A stretch of DNA of 64,000 nt from the NCBI RefSeq assembly GCF_002262875.1, contig NZ_NKYE01000005.1, positions 248,001 to 312,000 on the forward strand. The letters are read 5' to 3'. Below the pieces are notes generated by a model. That model saw nothing but the letters and a program-made list of their open reading frames with translations. It had not been told where the DNA came from and searched no databases. Both the position numbers and the translations under genes were made by a program. Positions 1 to 8,645 of the stretch are shown piece after piece. The first letter of the stretch is position 1; each line of letters starts with the position of its first letter. The stretch comes from Amycolatopsis antarctica (GTDB taxonomy: Bacteria; Actinomycetota; Actinomycetes; Mycobacteriales; Pseudonocardiaceae).

Positions 1-2086
1 CGATGCGCATCCGGATCCACCGGTAGCGGTCGGTCTGGGTGAGCCCGGGGCTTTCCCCGCCCGTGCCCGCGACACTGAAACGCTGCTTCAGGGTCTCGCC
101 CGCCTTGTGCCCGCGCAGCGCCAGCCGGGCGATCGACTCCGGGGTCATGAACAGATTCGTGCCGCCCTCACCGAGCCCCTGCCGCACGCTCGCGATCCTG
201 CCGCGGAAACCGGGCAGCGCCGACTGCATGGTGTCCCGCCAGCCGAGGAAGGTGCCGATGATCCGGCTGCCGAACGCCGCGATGCCGGCCCCGGTCGGCG
301 ACCACGGCTCCGCCACCACCGTCGAGTCCTGTGGCGCGATGTGCACCTCCTGCTCCGGCGGGACGTCACTGTCCAGCCGGTCGAGGTTCAGGCCGAACGT
401 GGGCCAGCGGGGGAGCAGCGTGTCGAAGAAGTGGATGGGGAAGTTGCTGGTGATGCCGCCGTCCGAGAACCAGTGCAGTTTTCCCTTGCGGCACAAGGGA
501 ACCGCCTGAATCAGACCGGGTAGCGACAGGCTCATCCTTGCGCCGAGGATCACCGGGACGTCCCAGGGGCCGGGCATCCAGTGCAGCGTGGTGTCCGGGT
601 GCCGGGGACACGGCGTCGCGGCCGTGCCGGCCTCGCAGAGCTGCGTCACCACCCGAGCAGGCAGCACCCCGTCGAGGCAGCGGTGGCAGAACTGCCAACG
701 TGAGTCGTCTTCCTCGGTGCCCTCGAACGGCAGCCGGTACGGCCTTCCGCCACTGAGGTCCGTCGTCATCAGCGCGAGGTTGATCACCCGCTCCGCGCTG
801 TCGGCGGCCGCCCGGCGCAGGCGTTCGCCCGCGTTCTCCCCGTCGCGCGCGACATCGGGGCCGAGCCACAGATCGCCGAAGGTGAGCGCCCGCCGATCCG
901 GACCCGGCGCGGTCCCGGCGAGATCGTCGATCCGGTCGGCCAGCCAGACGGCCAGTGGCGGAACACCGGTGGACGCGGGCATCCCGGCGAGCCGGTCGAC
1001 CCGGCTCGGCACGTACGGCGCCGCCCCCGGCACCAGGCCGAAACCGAACCGTTCCGCGTCGGCGAGCACCGGCCAGCACGCCTTCCCGTAGATCGCCGCG
1101 TAGGCGGCCAGTGCGGCGAAGGTCAGCAGCAGCCAGGAGAACAGACCCGCCGACACCGCGACGAGCCACGCGGGAACGGTTCCGGCCGTCGCGGCCGAAC
1201 CCGCCCAGATCAGCAGCCCGGCCAGCCAGGGCAGCAGCGGCAACGCGGGTGCGAGGCCGGCCCGGCGCAGCCTGGACACCGCGAGCCGCGTCACCCACCC
1301 GGCCGCCGTCAGCGCGAGCGCCGCGAGGATCACCGCGATCGGCCAGGGCACCTCGTTCCACCGCTGTGGCGGCAGCGCCAGGTGCACCCCGAGCGGTCCG
1401 GCGAACCAGACGGCGAACAGGACGACCAGTGCCGCCCTCGCCGGTGCGGTCACCGCCATCAGCAGCGCGGCGAGCACGGCGAGGTAGGTGTTGCGGCCGG
1501 TAGTAGCCGGCTTCTGCATCAACGCCGTCGCCAGCCGGTAGACCCGGTGCAGGTTCTCGCTGGGCTGGAAGAGCTGGGCGAGCCGCCAGCGTCCGTCCCC
1601 GGTTCCGGACACGAGCCAGTCGACGAGCTGGGCCAGTCCGGCGAATCCCGGCCGGACCGAGTCGTCCGCTTCGCCGGATCGCCGCGGCGCCGCGGGCTCG
1701 GGCGGCTGTTCGGTCTGCCCGGGTGCCTCGGTGCCCGGTTCGGTCCGCCCGGGGGTTTCGGCGAGCCTGCCGTACTCGGCGGCGGCGGTGGCGGCGGCCG
1801 CGATGGCTCCGGCGGAGGCGCCGCCGATGGAGCGGAACACGTAGTGCTCCGCGAGCGAGCACACGGCCAGCGGGTAGATCACGCCACTGGTCGTGCCCCC
1901 GCGCATGGTCAGATCGCAGGATCGCCCGGCGTACTCGGTGTAGCGGACGTGATCGGAATGCGCCCGGTTCTCCGCTTCGGCGGGTGTCCAGCGCAGCGAC
2001 TCGGCGTCGAGGGTGCCGGTGTAACGGGCGGGGTCGTCGAGACCCAGTTCGCGTACTCGCGTTCTGGGATCGGCGTCGGCTGCCAC
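1..2086 (-). CDS. Patatin-like phospholipase with internal membrane segments (3' end beyond window)
   Basis: This is an incomplete gene of at least 695 codons that runs off the left edge. Its GTG start has a GGAGG eight bases upstream; an in-frame TTG lies slightly upstream but has no such site. The N-terminal half carries the patatin oxyanion motif RGGTTSGV (about residues 62-69) and the nucleophile elbow GGASAG (Ser about 91). The catalytic-Asp motif SDGGITSNFP follows at about residue 542. Between the two halves, about residues 195-335, there are three or four hydrophobic stretches, so the lipase domain is split by a membrane-anchored insert. Patatins hydrolyse acyl esters of phospholipids with a Ser-Asp dyad, and both residues are visible here. 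The substrate is unknown. It is transcribed away from the protease gene. Confidence 0.85.
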   Translation of the reverse strand, partial: MAADADPRTRVRELGLDDPARYTGTLDAESLRWTPAEAENRAHSDHVRYTEYAGRSCDLTMRGGTTSGVIYPLAVCSLAEHYVFRSIGGASAGAIAAAATAAAEYGRLAETPGRTEPGTEAPGQTEQPPEPAAPRRSGEADDSVRPGFAGLAQLVDWLVSGTGDGRWRLAQLFQPSENLHRVYRLATALMQKPATTGRNTYLAVLAALLMAVTAPARAALVVLFAVWFAGPLGVHLALPPQRWNEVPWPIAVILAALALTAAGWVTRLAVSRLRRAGLAPALPLLPWLAGLLIWAGSAATAGTVPAWLVAVSAGLFSWLLLTFAALAAYAAIYGKACWPVLADAERFGFGLVPGAAPYVPSRVDRLAGMPASTGVPPLAVWLADRIDDLAGTAPGPDRRALTFGDLWLGPDVARDGENAGERLRRAAADSAERVINLALMTTDLSGGRPYRLPFEGTEEDDSRWQFCHRCLDGVLPARVVTQLCEAGTAATPCPRHPDTTLHWMPGPWDVPVILGARMSLSLPGLIQAVPLCRKGKLHWFSDGGITSNFPIHFFDTLLPRWPTFGLNLDRLDSDVPPEQEVHIAPQDSTVVAEPWSPTGAGIAAFGSRIIGTFLGWRDTMQSALPGFRGRIASVRQGLGEGGTNLFMTPESIARLALRGHKAGETLKQRFSVAGTGGESPGLTQTDRYRWIRMRI

Positions 2087-2511
2087 GGTCTCGGCCTCCA
2101 GCTTCAACGGTTCTGCGGGCGTCGGAAACTATGGCAGAACGAGCCGGTTCGGCGGGCGGGTTTCCCACGCCGGCGGACGAGCGTCCGGACGCCCCTACCT
2201 TCGGATGCCGGGAACCCGACGATAGTCGGTTATTCACCGCCGGTTGCAACCTCACCTTCGTGTCGTCCCGTCCCGAGCGAAGCCGGGGCCGCTCCGCTCG
2301 CCTTGCGTGAGGTTTCCGCAGGTCGACGGCGTTTGCGAGACCCCGCGGTGACAGGTGTGCCTGATCTTCTCCGCGTCTCGGCAGCTCAACGAGGCGGAGT
2401 CAACTGGCAACTGTTCACGCTTTCGTGACACCTAGTCGGGTGGTAACTCTTGTCTCAGCGATCACCCCCCGTGACCCGTGAGTCTCGCTCCACACTAGAA
2501 ACGAGGATCTC
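2087..2511. other. Divergent intergenic region, patatin / S1 protease
   Basis: This stretch of about 425 bases lies between two divergent genes and must hold both promoters. I see no further gene. Around 2412-2430 there is a short imperfect inverted repeat (TGTTCACG and CGTGACA) upstream of the protease gene, which could be an operator or chance. No sigma-factor hexamers stand out. Confidence 0.4.
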
Positions 2512-3237
2512 GTGAAGCTCTCTCGCGTGCTGCCGGCCGTTGCCGGTGCAGTTCTCGCCGTTACGGCCCTCGGCTCGACGGTTGCCTCGGCCGACACCAC
2601 CTCGGCCCCGGCCGACGTCGCACCCGCCATCATCGATGGTGGCAACGCCGAAAGCGGCCCGTGGGCGGCCCGCCTGTTCTCCGGCGGCCAGGAAGCCTGC
2701 TCCGCGACCATCATCGGTCCCAAGTGGATCCTCACGGCGCAGCACTGCGTCGAGGGCGGGGACCTGACCTTCAACATCGGTGACCTCGACCAGAGCAAGG
2801 GCGAGAAGGCCAGCGCCGTCAACGTGACCGAGCACCCGTCGGTCGACCTCGCGCTGGTCGAGCTGGACCGCGAGGTGGACGCCACGTACGCCAAGCTGGC
2901 CGACTCGCAGATCGTCAACAACGGCGACCAGGTCCAGGTCTTCGGCTGGGGCGCGACCTGCACCGACAAGCCCGAGATCGAGTGCCAGGCCCAGCTGCTC
3001 AAGGTCGCCAACGTCGACGTGACCGGCGTCAACGCGCCGTGCACCGACTACCGCGGTGGCGACGCCGTCTGCGCCAGCCGTGGCGACGGCATCACCGCCG
3101 GTGGAGACTCCGGTGGCCCGATGTTCTCCGGTGACACCCAGGTCGGCGTCGCGTCCACCAGTGACCGCTCGTCCACGACCGCCTACACCCACGTCGCCTC
3201 CTACCGCGACTGGATCAAGGACACTTCGGGCATCTGA
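2512..3237 (+). CDS. Secreted S1-family (chymotrypsin-fold) serine protease
   Basis: The 241-residue protein begins with a Sec signal peptide (about residues 1-27, ending VASA) and a short propeptide. The mature start is probably IIDGG rather than the classical IVGG. The triad is visible as His in TAQHC, Asp in VDLALVEL and Ser in GGDSGGP. Cysteine pairs expected around the His loop and the 168-182 loop are present. The Cys expected four residues before the catalytic Ser (chymotrypsin position 191) is Ala, so the usual 191-220 disulphide is missing. Position 189 is not Asp, which argues against trypsin-like Arg/Lys specificity. The GTG start follows an AGGA and is the only start that gives a proper signal peptide. 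A strong terminator follows directly, so the gene is probably monocistronic. Confidence 0.9.
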   Translation: MKLSRVLPAVAGAVLAVTALGSTVASADTTSAPADVAPAIIDGGNAESGPWAARLFSGGQEACSATIIGPKWILTAQHCVEGGDLTFNIGDLDQSKGEKASAVNVTEHPSVDLALVELDREVDATYAKLADSQIVNNGDQVQVFGWGATCTDKPEIECQAQLLKVANVDVTGVNAPCTDYRGGDAVCASRGDGITAGGDSGGPMFSGDTQVGVASTSDRSSTTAYTHVASYRDWIKDTSGI

Positions 3238-3296
3238 TAGCACCACGGTTACCCGCTCAGGCGGCTCATTGCAGGTGATTTCCGCCAGAGCGTGAA

Positions 3297-3339
3297 GAAG
3301 GAAAGGGCCTCGCCGGTTCGCCGGCGGGGCCCTTCCTTC
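3297..3339 (+). terminator. Rho-independent terminator of the first S1 protease
   Basis: A long GC-rich hairpin (arms built from GAAGGAAAGGGCC...GCCGG and CCGGC...GGCCCTTCCTTC, loop TTCG) starts about 60 bases after the stop codon. It ends exactly where a 22-bp repeat array begins. Confidence 0.75.
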
Positions 3340-3426
3340 GTTTCCGTGTCGCGCGTTCCGGCATGCCGTGTCGCGCGCTCCGACCCCCCGTGTCGCGCGT
3401 TCTGGCATGCCGTGTCGGGCGTTCGG
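3339..3426 (+). repeat. 22-bp tandem repeat array A (4 units)
   Basis: Four consecutive 22-base units (3339-3360, 3361-3382, 3383-3404, 3405-3426) share the core CCGTGTCG(C/G)GCG. The variable heads are CGTTT, GCATG, ACCCC and GCATG. There are no spacers between units. The array fills the gap between the protease terminator and the stop codon of the convergent glycosyltransferase gene. Related arrays occur at 4670, 9750, 44975 and 53441. Confidence 0.85.
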
Positions 3427-4590
3427 TCAGGTCGCGCGGACCGGACGCCACTGCGCGACCAGGCGTTCGAGCAGCTCGACGGTGTGCGAGGCAGGGGGCA
3501 AACCGGCGATCTCGGTTCGCAGGCGGCCGGCGGCCGCCCGGTAACCGGGGTTCGCCAGGACGTCCGCCATCGCCTCGCGGACGGACACCGGCGTCAAGGC
3601 GATCGGGTCGAGAACCCGGCCGGTACCGAGTCGCACGCACAGGTCGGCGTTCATCGGCTGGTCGGCACCCATCGGCACCATGACCATCGGAACGCCGTGC
3701 GTGAGCGCCCCGACAGTGCTGCCGGATCCGCCGTGAGTGAGAACCGCGGCGCAGTGCGGGAGCAGGGCGTGCTGCGGTACGAACTGTTCCACGCGGACGT
3801 TCGGCGGCTGCGGCCCGAGCTCCGCCGGGTTGATCTGCCGCCCGACCGTCGCCACCAGATTCACCGGTAGTTCGGCCAGGCCGTCGAGTATCCGGGAAAA
3901 CAGATCGCCCGATTCCATATTTAAAACCGTGCCGAGGGTGACGTACACGAGTGGCGTCCCGGTGGACTCGTCGAGCCATTTCGGCGTCTGGGCGGCGAGG
4001 TCCATCGGAGGCCGGAACGGATGCGCCGTCGGGGGCAGCGGGAAGTCCGGATCCCGGTGGCTGGGCGGAAACGGCGACAACACCAGGTGTTTCCGCAACA
4101 TCTCCAGGTCGGGATCGGCAGGCAGACCGTGCTCGGCGCGGATCGCGTTCAGGGGTTCGGCAAGCATGTCCGGGCGGATCAGCGAGCCGGAAGCGATGAC
4201 GAGAACGCCTGCGTACGGAAGTCCCATCCGTTCCGCCGCGATCACACCGCCGAAGTCGACCTCCTCGCACACCAGAAGATCGGGGCGCCATCGCTCGCAG
4301 AGTTCGACGACGTCGGCCGCACGGGCACGGGCGATCCGGTCGGCGAAGCCATCGCGGACATCGCGCAGTTCCCGCTCGACGTCCACCTCCTGCAGCTCCA
4401 TCCGTGTGGCCGGGTCCTTCCACGTCGGACCGGATTCGAACGTGGTGAAACCGGCCCGAGTGAGCGGAACCAGGGATGTGGCGCGTCCGGTGAAAGCGAT
4501 CTCGTGGCCGGCGTCCCTTGCCGCCGTCGCGATCGGCAGCATCGGTTCGACGTGCCCGCTGCCTCCGGTGAAGGTGAACAGGATGCGCAC
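3427..4590 (-). CDS. GT1-family (GT-B fold) glycosyltransferase, MGT-like
   Basis: The 387-residue protein starts MRILFTFTGGSGHVEPML, the N-terminal glycine loop and GHV motif of macrolide/antibiotic-type GT1 glycosyltransferases. The C-terminal half carries VYVTLGTV and the nucleotide-sugar signature around residues 270-320 (FVPQHALLP, THGGSGSTVGAL, GVPMVMVPMGADQPMNA). The family transfers a sugar from an activated nucleotide donor to a small hydrophobic acceptor in the cytoplasm. The acceptor here is unknown, and no biosynthetic cluster or sugar-synthesis gene lies beside it. It sits alone between two secreted proteases and is bracketed by oppositely oriented 22-bp repeat arrays. One array abuts its stop codon and the other lies just upstream of its start. 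Confidence 0.88.
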   Translation of the reverse strand: MRILFTFTGGSGHVEPMLPIATAARDAGHEIAFTGRATSLVPLTRAGFTTFESGPTWKDPATRMELQEVDVERELRDVRDGFADRIARARAADVVELCERWRPDLLVCEEVDFGGVIAAERMGLPYAGVLVIASGSLIRPDMLAEPLNAIRAEHGLPADPDLEMLRKHLVLSPFPPSHRDPDFPLPPTAHPFRPPMDLAAQTPKWLDESTGTPLVYVTLGTVLNMESGDLFSRILDGLAELPVNLVATVGRQINPAELGPQPPNVRVEQFVPQHALLPHCAAVLTHGGSGSTVGALTHGVPMVMVPMGADQPMNADLCVRLGTGRVLDPIALTPVSVREAMADVLANPGYRAAAGRLRTEIAGLPPASHTVELLERLVAQWRPVRAT

Positions 4591-5164
4591 CGATGGTCCG
4601 CACGTTTCCTTCGCGGCAGCTCGGCCTTGCGCACCTTACGAGGGCTGCCATCCCGGCGAAACCGAATACCGCAGCGCCCGACACGGCATGTCGCAGCGCG
4701 TGACACGGCGTGCCGCAGCGCCCGACACGGGGTGCCGCAGCGCCCGACACGGCATGGTGGGGGTCGGCCGATCGGTCCGGGAAATGACGGCCCGGCCCTT
4801 GTGCCCGGGCCCGGTACTCGTGTACGGCGGGTGAGTACGCGGGGTAGCTGATTCGTGGTGCCCGCGGCGCGTGCGCTTGCCGCGTCCTCTGTGGACGAAC
4901 CGCGAACCACGAGCATGAACGTCCACAGTGGAGGACAAGTTTCTGGCTTTTCACCAGGGAAACCATCATCGATGTCGACCTGCGGGCGGGCTCGGAACGA
5001 AGCGACACAAGAGTGCGGCCTGCGGTAACCCTGAGTGGTTGTTGTTGCCAGATACCGGGACTCGTTAGTTGGAACTTTCGAAGGTGTTAGGCATTCACCA
5101 GCGCTACTTACTCTTTGACTCGATCCCCCTACAGGGCAAGGGGGGCTTGAGAGGAGACACAGAC
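4591..5164. other. Divergent intergenic region, glycosyltransferase / second S1 protease
   Basis: This stretch of about 570 bases between divergent genes contains repeat array B (4670-4757). The rest is less repetitive and A+T-richer toward the protease, with a TTGACT at about 5116 that could be a -35 element; a matching -10 is not clear. A TCCACAGTGGA palindromic motif lies near 4922. No further gene is supported. Confidence 0.4.
4670..4757 (-). repeat. 22-bp tandem repeat array B (4 units, inverted relative to array A)
   Basis: Four spacer-less 22-base units (4670-4691, 4692-4713, 4714-4735, 4736-4757) read CGCAGCGC(C/G)(C/T)GACACGG followed by CATG, CGTG, GGTG and CATG. This is the reverse complement of the array A unit. 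Together A and B form inverted flanks around the glycosyltransferase gene. Confidence 0.85.
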
Positions 5165-5917
5165 ATGAAGGCACGTACCATGGCCGCAGGCCTGGTCGCA
5201 GGCGCAGCCTGCGCGGTCGCAAGCATCGCTGGCGTTACCTCCGCGAGCGCGGATGTCAACCCCCTCATCGTCGGTGGCGTGGACGCTGACCAGGAATACT
5301 CGTACATGGTTTCGCTTCAGCAGAGCGGTTCGCACTTCTGTGGTGGCTCGCTGATCAGCCCCGAGTGGGTCCTGACGGCCGCTCACTGTGTCGAGGGCAC
5401 GGACGCCTCGGCCATCAGCGCCCGCATCGGCAGCAACGACAACACCTCGGGTGGCGAGGAGGCGCAGGCCGCCGAGACGATCATCCACCCGTCGTACGGC
5501 CAGGAGACCGCGGGCGACATCGCCCTGGTCAAGCTTTCCGCGCCGGCGACGTCCGCCCCGATCTCGGTCGCCGGTTCCGCCGACGTCGGCACCAAGTCCC
5601 GTCTCCTCGGCTGGGGCCAGACCGACCCGGAGCCCGGCGGCAGCGCACCCACCGCGCTGCAGCAGCTCGACACCTCGGTGGTCGACGCGGGTGAGTGCAC
5701 CGGCATCGACGGCACCAAGGAACTGTGCACCGAGAACCCCGGTGGCGACTCCGGTGCCTGCTACGGCGACTCCGGTGGCCCGCAGATCGCCGACGGCAAG
5801 CTGATCGGTGTCACCAGCCGTACCGGCAACGGTGACTCGACCTGCGCCACCGGCCCGTCGATCTACACCTCGGCCCCGGCCTACGCCGACTGGATCACCG
5901 AGAACACCGGCGGCTGA
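5165..5917 (+). CDS. Secreted S1-family serine protease, second copy
   Basis: The 250-residue protein has a signal peptide (MKARTMAAG through SASA), a four- or five-residue propeptide and the classical mature start IVGGVDA. The triad is His in TAAHC, Asp in GDIALVKL and Ser in YGDSGGP. The disulphide Cys before the active Ser is present (ACYGDSGGP). The residue at the specificity position 189 appears to be Gly, so trypsin-like cleavage after Arg/Lys is not assured. The ATG is chosen because GAGAGGA lies eight to nine bases upstream and the signal peptide begins there; the reading frame is open further upstream but has no such signals. It is a diverged paralogue of the protease at 2512, and a terminator follows 22 bases after its stop. 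Confidence 0.92.
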   Translation: MKARTMAAGLVAGAACAVASIAGVTSASADVNPLIVGGVDADQEYSYMVSLQQSGSHFCGGSLISPEWVLTAAHCVEGTDASAISARIGSNDNTSGGEEAQAAETIIHPSYGQETAGDIALVKLSAPATSAPISVAGSADVGTKSRLLGWGQTDPEPGGSAPTALQQLDTSVVDAGECTGIDGTKELCTENPGGDSGACYGDSGGPQIADGKLIGVTSRTGNGDSTCATGPSIYTSAPAYADWITENTGG

Positions 5918-5939
5918 TCTTCACCCCGCCAGTACGAAC

Positions 5940-5974
5940 GGAAGGGCGCTCCCGACGCGGGGGAGCGCCCTTCC
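5940..5974 (+). terminator. Terminator after the second S1 protease
   Basis: Perfect 14-bp arms GGAAGGGCGCTCCC / GGGAGCGCCCTTCC around a 7-base loop, followed by CGTCGTTT. It lies between convergent genes and may serve both strands. Confidence 0.8.
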
Positions 5975-6012
5975 GTCGTTTCCGTATCCCGTTGTATAGC
6001 ACCGATTCGTTG

Positions 6013-7452
6013 CTATGCCTCGGATTCCGCGCGATCGTCGGTCGCCCACGCGGTGTGGAACGCGCCGTCACGGTCGGTCCGGCGGTAGGTGTGCGCCCCG
6101 AAGAAGTCCCGCTGTCCCTGGATGAGCGCGGCGGGCAGGCGCGGCGCGCGCAACCCGTCGTAGTACGCCAGTGCCGTGGAGAAGCCGGGCGTCGGGATGC
6201 CGAGCTGGGCGGCGGTGGCGACCACCCTGCGCCAGGAGTCCTGTGCGTCGGCGACGGCAGCGTTGAACCCGCCCGAGGTCAGCAGCGTCGGCAGGCCGGG
6301 TTCGGCCTCGTACGCGCCGCGGATGTCGTCCAGGAACTTCGCCCTGATGATGCAGCCGCCGCGCCAGATCGACGCCACCGCGCCGAGATCGATGTCCCAG
6401 CCGTACTCGCTGCCACCGGCTTGGATCTGGTTGAACCCCTGCGCGTAGGCGACGATCTTCGAGGCGTACAGCGCGCGCTCGACGTCGTCGGCGAAGCCCT
6501 CGGCCTCGGCGCCCTTCAGCTTCGACCGCGAGGGTCCGGGCAGTTCCCGGCTGCCGATGCGCAGGTCGGCGTGCCCGGACAGGGAACGCGCGAAGACCGC
6601 CTCGGCGATGCCGCTGATCGGTACGCCGAGGTCGAGGCCGATCTGCACGGTCCAACGGCCGGTGCCCTTCTGCTCGGCCTGGTCGGCGACCACGTCGACG
6701 AACGGTTTGCCGGTACCCGCGTCGGTGTGCGCGAGTACCTGCGCGGTGATCTCGATGAGGTACGAGTCGAGACGGCCGGTGTTCCAGGTGCGGAACACCT
6801 CGGCGATCTGCGCGGGTTCGTGGCCGAGTGCCCCGCGCAGCAGGTCGAAGGACTCGGCGATGAGCTGCATGTCGGCGTACTCGATGCCGTTGTGCACCAT
6901 CTTCACGAAGTGGCCCGCGCCGTCCGCGCCGATGTGGGTGCAGCACGGATCGCCGTCGACCTTCGCGGAGATGTCCTCCAGCAGCGGGCCGAGCGATTCG
7001 TAGGACGCCTTGGAGCCGCCGGGCATGATGCTCGGACCGTGCAGCGCACCCTCTTCTCCGCCGGAGACGCCGGTGCCGACGAAGTGCAGCCCGCGCTCCC
7101 GGAGCTGTGCCTCCCGGCGCCGGGTGTCGGCGAAGTGGGCGTTGCCCGCGTCGACGATCACGTCGCCGGATTCCAGCAGCGGAGCGAACTCCTCGATCAC
7201 GGCGTCGGTCGGCTCGCCCGCCTTCACCATGATCACGATCTGCCGGGGACGCTCCAGCGCGTCCACGAACTCCCTGGCGCTGTACGCCGGAATGAACTCG
7301 CCCTCGGAGCCGAACTGGTCCACCAGTTCCCTGGTGCGCTTGTCCGTCCGGTTGTGCAATGCGACGGTGTGCCCGTGCCTGGCCAGGTTCCGCGCCAGGT
7401 TGCGGCCCATCACCGCCAGCCCGGTGACTCCGATGCTCGCCTTGTCCGCCAT
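6013..7452 (-). CDS. gnd: 6-phosphogluconate dehydrogenase (decarboxylating)
   Basis: The 479-residue protein matches the long, dimeric NADP-type 6PGDH in length. The Rossmann motif GLAVMGRNLA lies at residues 9-18 with HNRT after beta-2, the NADP-type pattern. The substrate-binding and catalytic signature GVSGGEEGALHGPSIMPGG, the catalytic Lys-containing FVKMVHNGIEY, and the C-terminal GWDIDLGAVASIWRGGCIIR are all present. It oxidises 6-phosphogluconate to ribulose 5-phosphate and CO2 in the cytoplasmic oxidative pentose phosphate pathway, supplying NADPH. The ATG follows AGGAGGAAGG. It stands alone and is divergent from the XRE regulator. Confidence 0.97.
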   Translation of the reverse strand: MADKASIGVTGLAVMGRNLARNLARHGHTVALHNRTDKRTRELVDQFGSEGEFIPAYSAREFVDALERPRQIVIMVKAGEPTDAVIEEFAPLLESGDVIVDAGNAHFADTRRREAQLRERGLHFVGTGVSGGEEGALHGPSIMPGGSKASYESLGPLLEDISAKVDGDPCCTHIGADGAGHFVKMVHNGIEYADMQLIAESFDLLRGALGHEPAQIAEVFRTWNTGRLDSYLIEITAQVLAHTDAGTGKPFVDVVADQAEQKGTGRWTVQIGLDLGVPISGIAEAVFARSLSGHADLRIGSRELPGPSRSKLKGAEAEGFADDVERALYASKIVAYAQGFNQIQAGGSEYGWDIDLGAVASIWRGGCIIRAKFLDDIRGAYEAEPGLPTLLTSGGFNAAVADAQDSWRRVVATAAQLGIPTPGFSTALAYYDGLRAPRLPAALIQGQRDFFGAHTYRRTDRDGAFHTAWATDDRAESEA

Positions 7453-7702
7453 CAGTTTCGACCTTCCTCCTGCGTACCGCGATCGATGTCCGACAGTAGT
7501 CCCCGCCCGGTGATCCGCCGGACGACGCGGGGCGGGTGTGATCGAACCGGGCGTGGTGGTCGAATTCCCGCCCCGGAAACGGTAAAGTCGTACCGTCGTA
7601 CACGTACTGGGCGGGCGCTCGCGGCAGCGTCCGGTGTCGCGGCTCCGAGCGTGGAGCGTCCCGCAGTGAAAGGTCTCCGGTGAAAGGTGCAGGACAAGGC
7701 TG

Positions 7703-8560
7703 ATGGCCAGCACCGTCACCTCACGCCGTAAGCAGCTCGGCAACGAACTCCGGCACGCGCGCACCGCCGTCAAGCTGACGCAGCAGCAGGTCGCCGCGGT
7801 GCTCGGCTGCACCCAGGGAAAGATCAACAAGATCGAGTCCGGCGCGGTCGGGGTGAAGCTCGGCGACGTGCGGACCATGCTCGACACCTTCGGCATCGGC
7901 GGTGACGAGGCGGAGACGCTGCTCGACCTCGCTCGCGCGGCGGCGGGTCAGCGGGGGAACTGGTCCGGTTACCGCGCCGTCGTCCCGCACTGGTTCCGCA
8001 CCTTCACCGACCTCGAGCCCGCGGCGGCCGAGATCATGACCTGGCACGGCGAGCGGATCCCGGGGCCGTTGCAGTCCGAGCACTACATGCTCAAGCAGTT
8101 CAGCGAGGCCGGCGTCACGGACGTGACGGCGTTGGTGCGCAACCGGCTCGACCGCAAGGCCGTGTTCGACCAGCAGCAGCCGCCGTACTACCGGTTCATC
8201 GTCAGTGAGTCGGCTCTGCGCAGGGCGCCGGGCGGACGGGCCCCGGCGGTGATGCTGGACCAGGTGGAGCACCTGATGACGCTCGCCGCCCGGGAACGCA
8301 TCTACGTGCACGTGCTGCCCTTCGAGGCGCGCCTCGCCTCCGTGCCGAACGACTTCACCATCATGCGTTTCCCGGACCGTACAAGGGATTTCGTCTACAT
8401 CGAGCATTCCGCGGGCGGTCTGTACCTGGACGACGTGAAGGACTTCCAGCTCTTCGTCGACGCCTGGGACCGGCTGCGTGGCGCGGCGCTGGAGCAGCAC
8501 GAGTCACGACAGTTCCTCAAGGAACTCGCGGAGCACTATCGCGAGGCCATGCGCGGTTAG
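7703..8560 (+). CDS. XRE-family regulator with DUF5753 (Scr1-type)
   Basis: The 285-residue protein has an N-terminal lambda-repressor-like helix-turn-helix (about residues 10-65; LTQQQVAAVLGCTQGKINKI). A C-terminal DUF5753 domain (about 100-280) includes WHGERIPGPLQSEHYM, VMLDQVEHL and the SVPNDFTI...RTRDFVYIE region. These regulators are abundant in mycelial actinomycetes and usually pair with a small DUF397 protein that modulates them, as in the WhiJ-type systems of Streptomyces. A DUF397 gene lies about 0.8 kb downstream at 9331. The target is unknown. A terminator follows at 8599. Confidence 0.92.
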   Translation: MASTVTSRRKQLGNELRHARTAVKLTQQQVAAVLGCTQGKINKIESGAVGVKLGDVRTMLDTFGIGGDEAETLLDLARAAAGQRGNWSGYRAVVPHWFRTFTDLEPAAAEIMTWHGERIPGPLQSEHYMLKQFSEAGVTDVTALVRNRLDRKAVFDQQQPPYYRFIVSESALRRAPGGRAPAVMLDQVEHLMTLAARERIYVHVLPFEARLASVPNDFTIMRFPDRTRDFVYIEHSAGGLYLDDVKDFQLFVDAWDRLRGAALEQHESRQFLKELAEHYREAMRG

Positions 8561-8598
8561 CAGCGCCGCTGGTCCACACTGGACTGTCCACAAGCGAA

Positions 8599-8631
8599 CG
8601 AAGCCCGCCGCGCGATGCGTGGCGGGCTTCG
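8599..8631 (+). terminator. Terminator after the XRE/DUF5753 gene
   Basis: Perfect 11-bp arms CGAAGCCCGCC / GGCGGGCTTCG with an 11-base loop, between two convergent genes. There is no real T-run on the plus strand. Confidence 0.7.
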
Positions 8632-8645
8632 TCGTGGACGTCGTG

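Noticed and set aside
366-2255. Long minus-strand open frame of about 629 codons, Arg-rich
   Set aside because: It is a shadow of the patatin gene in another frame. The residues are dominated by Arg, Ala and Pro with no motif, and the patatin frame has complete catalytic motifs.
3339-3426. CRISPR array (also considered for the arrays at 4670, 9750, 44975 and 53441)
   Set aside because: The units are head-to-tail with no unique spacers, and no cas gene is in the window. They are simple tandem repeats.
8584-8592. Single DnaA-box-like CTGTCCACA after the XRE gene
   Set aside because: A lone 9-mer in a 64-kb window is expected by chance, and no second box is adjacent.
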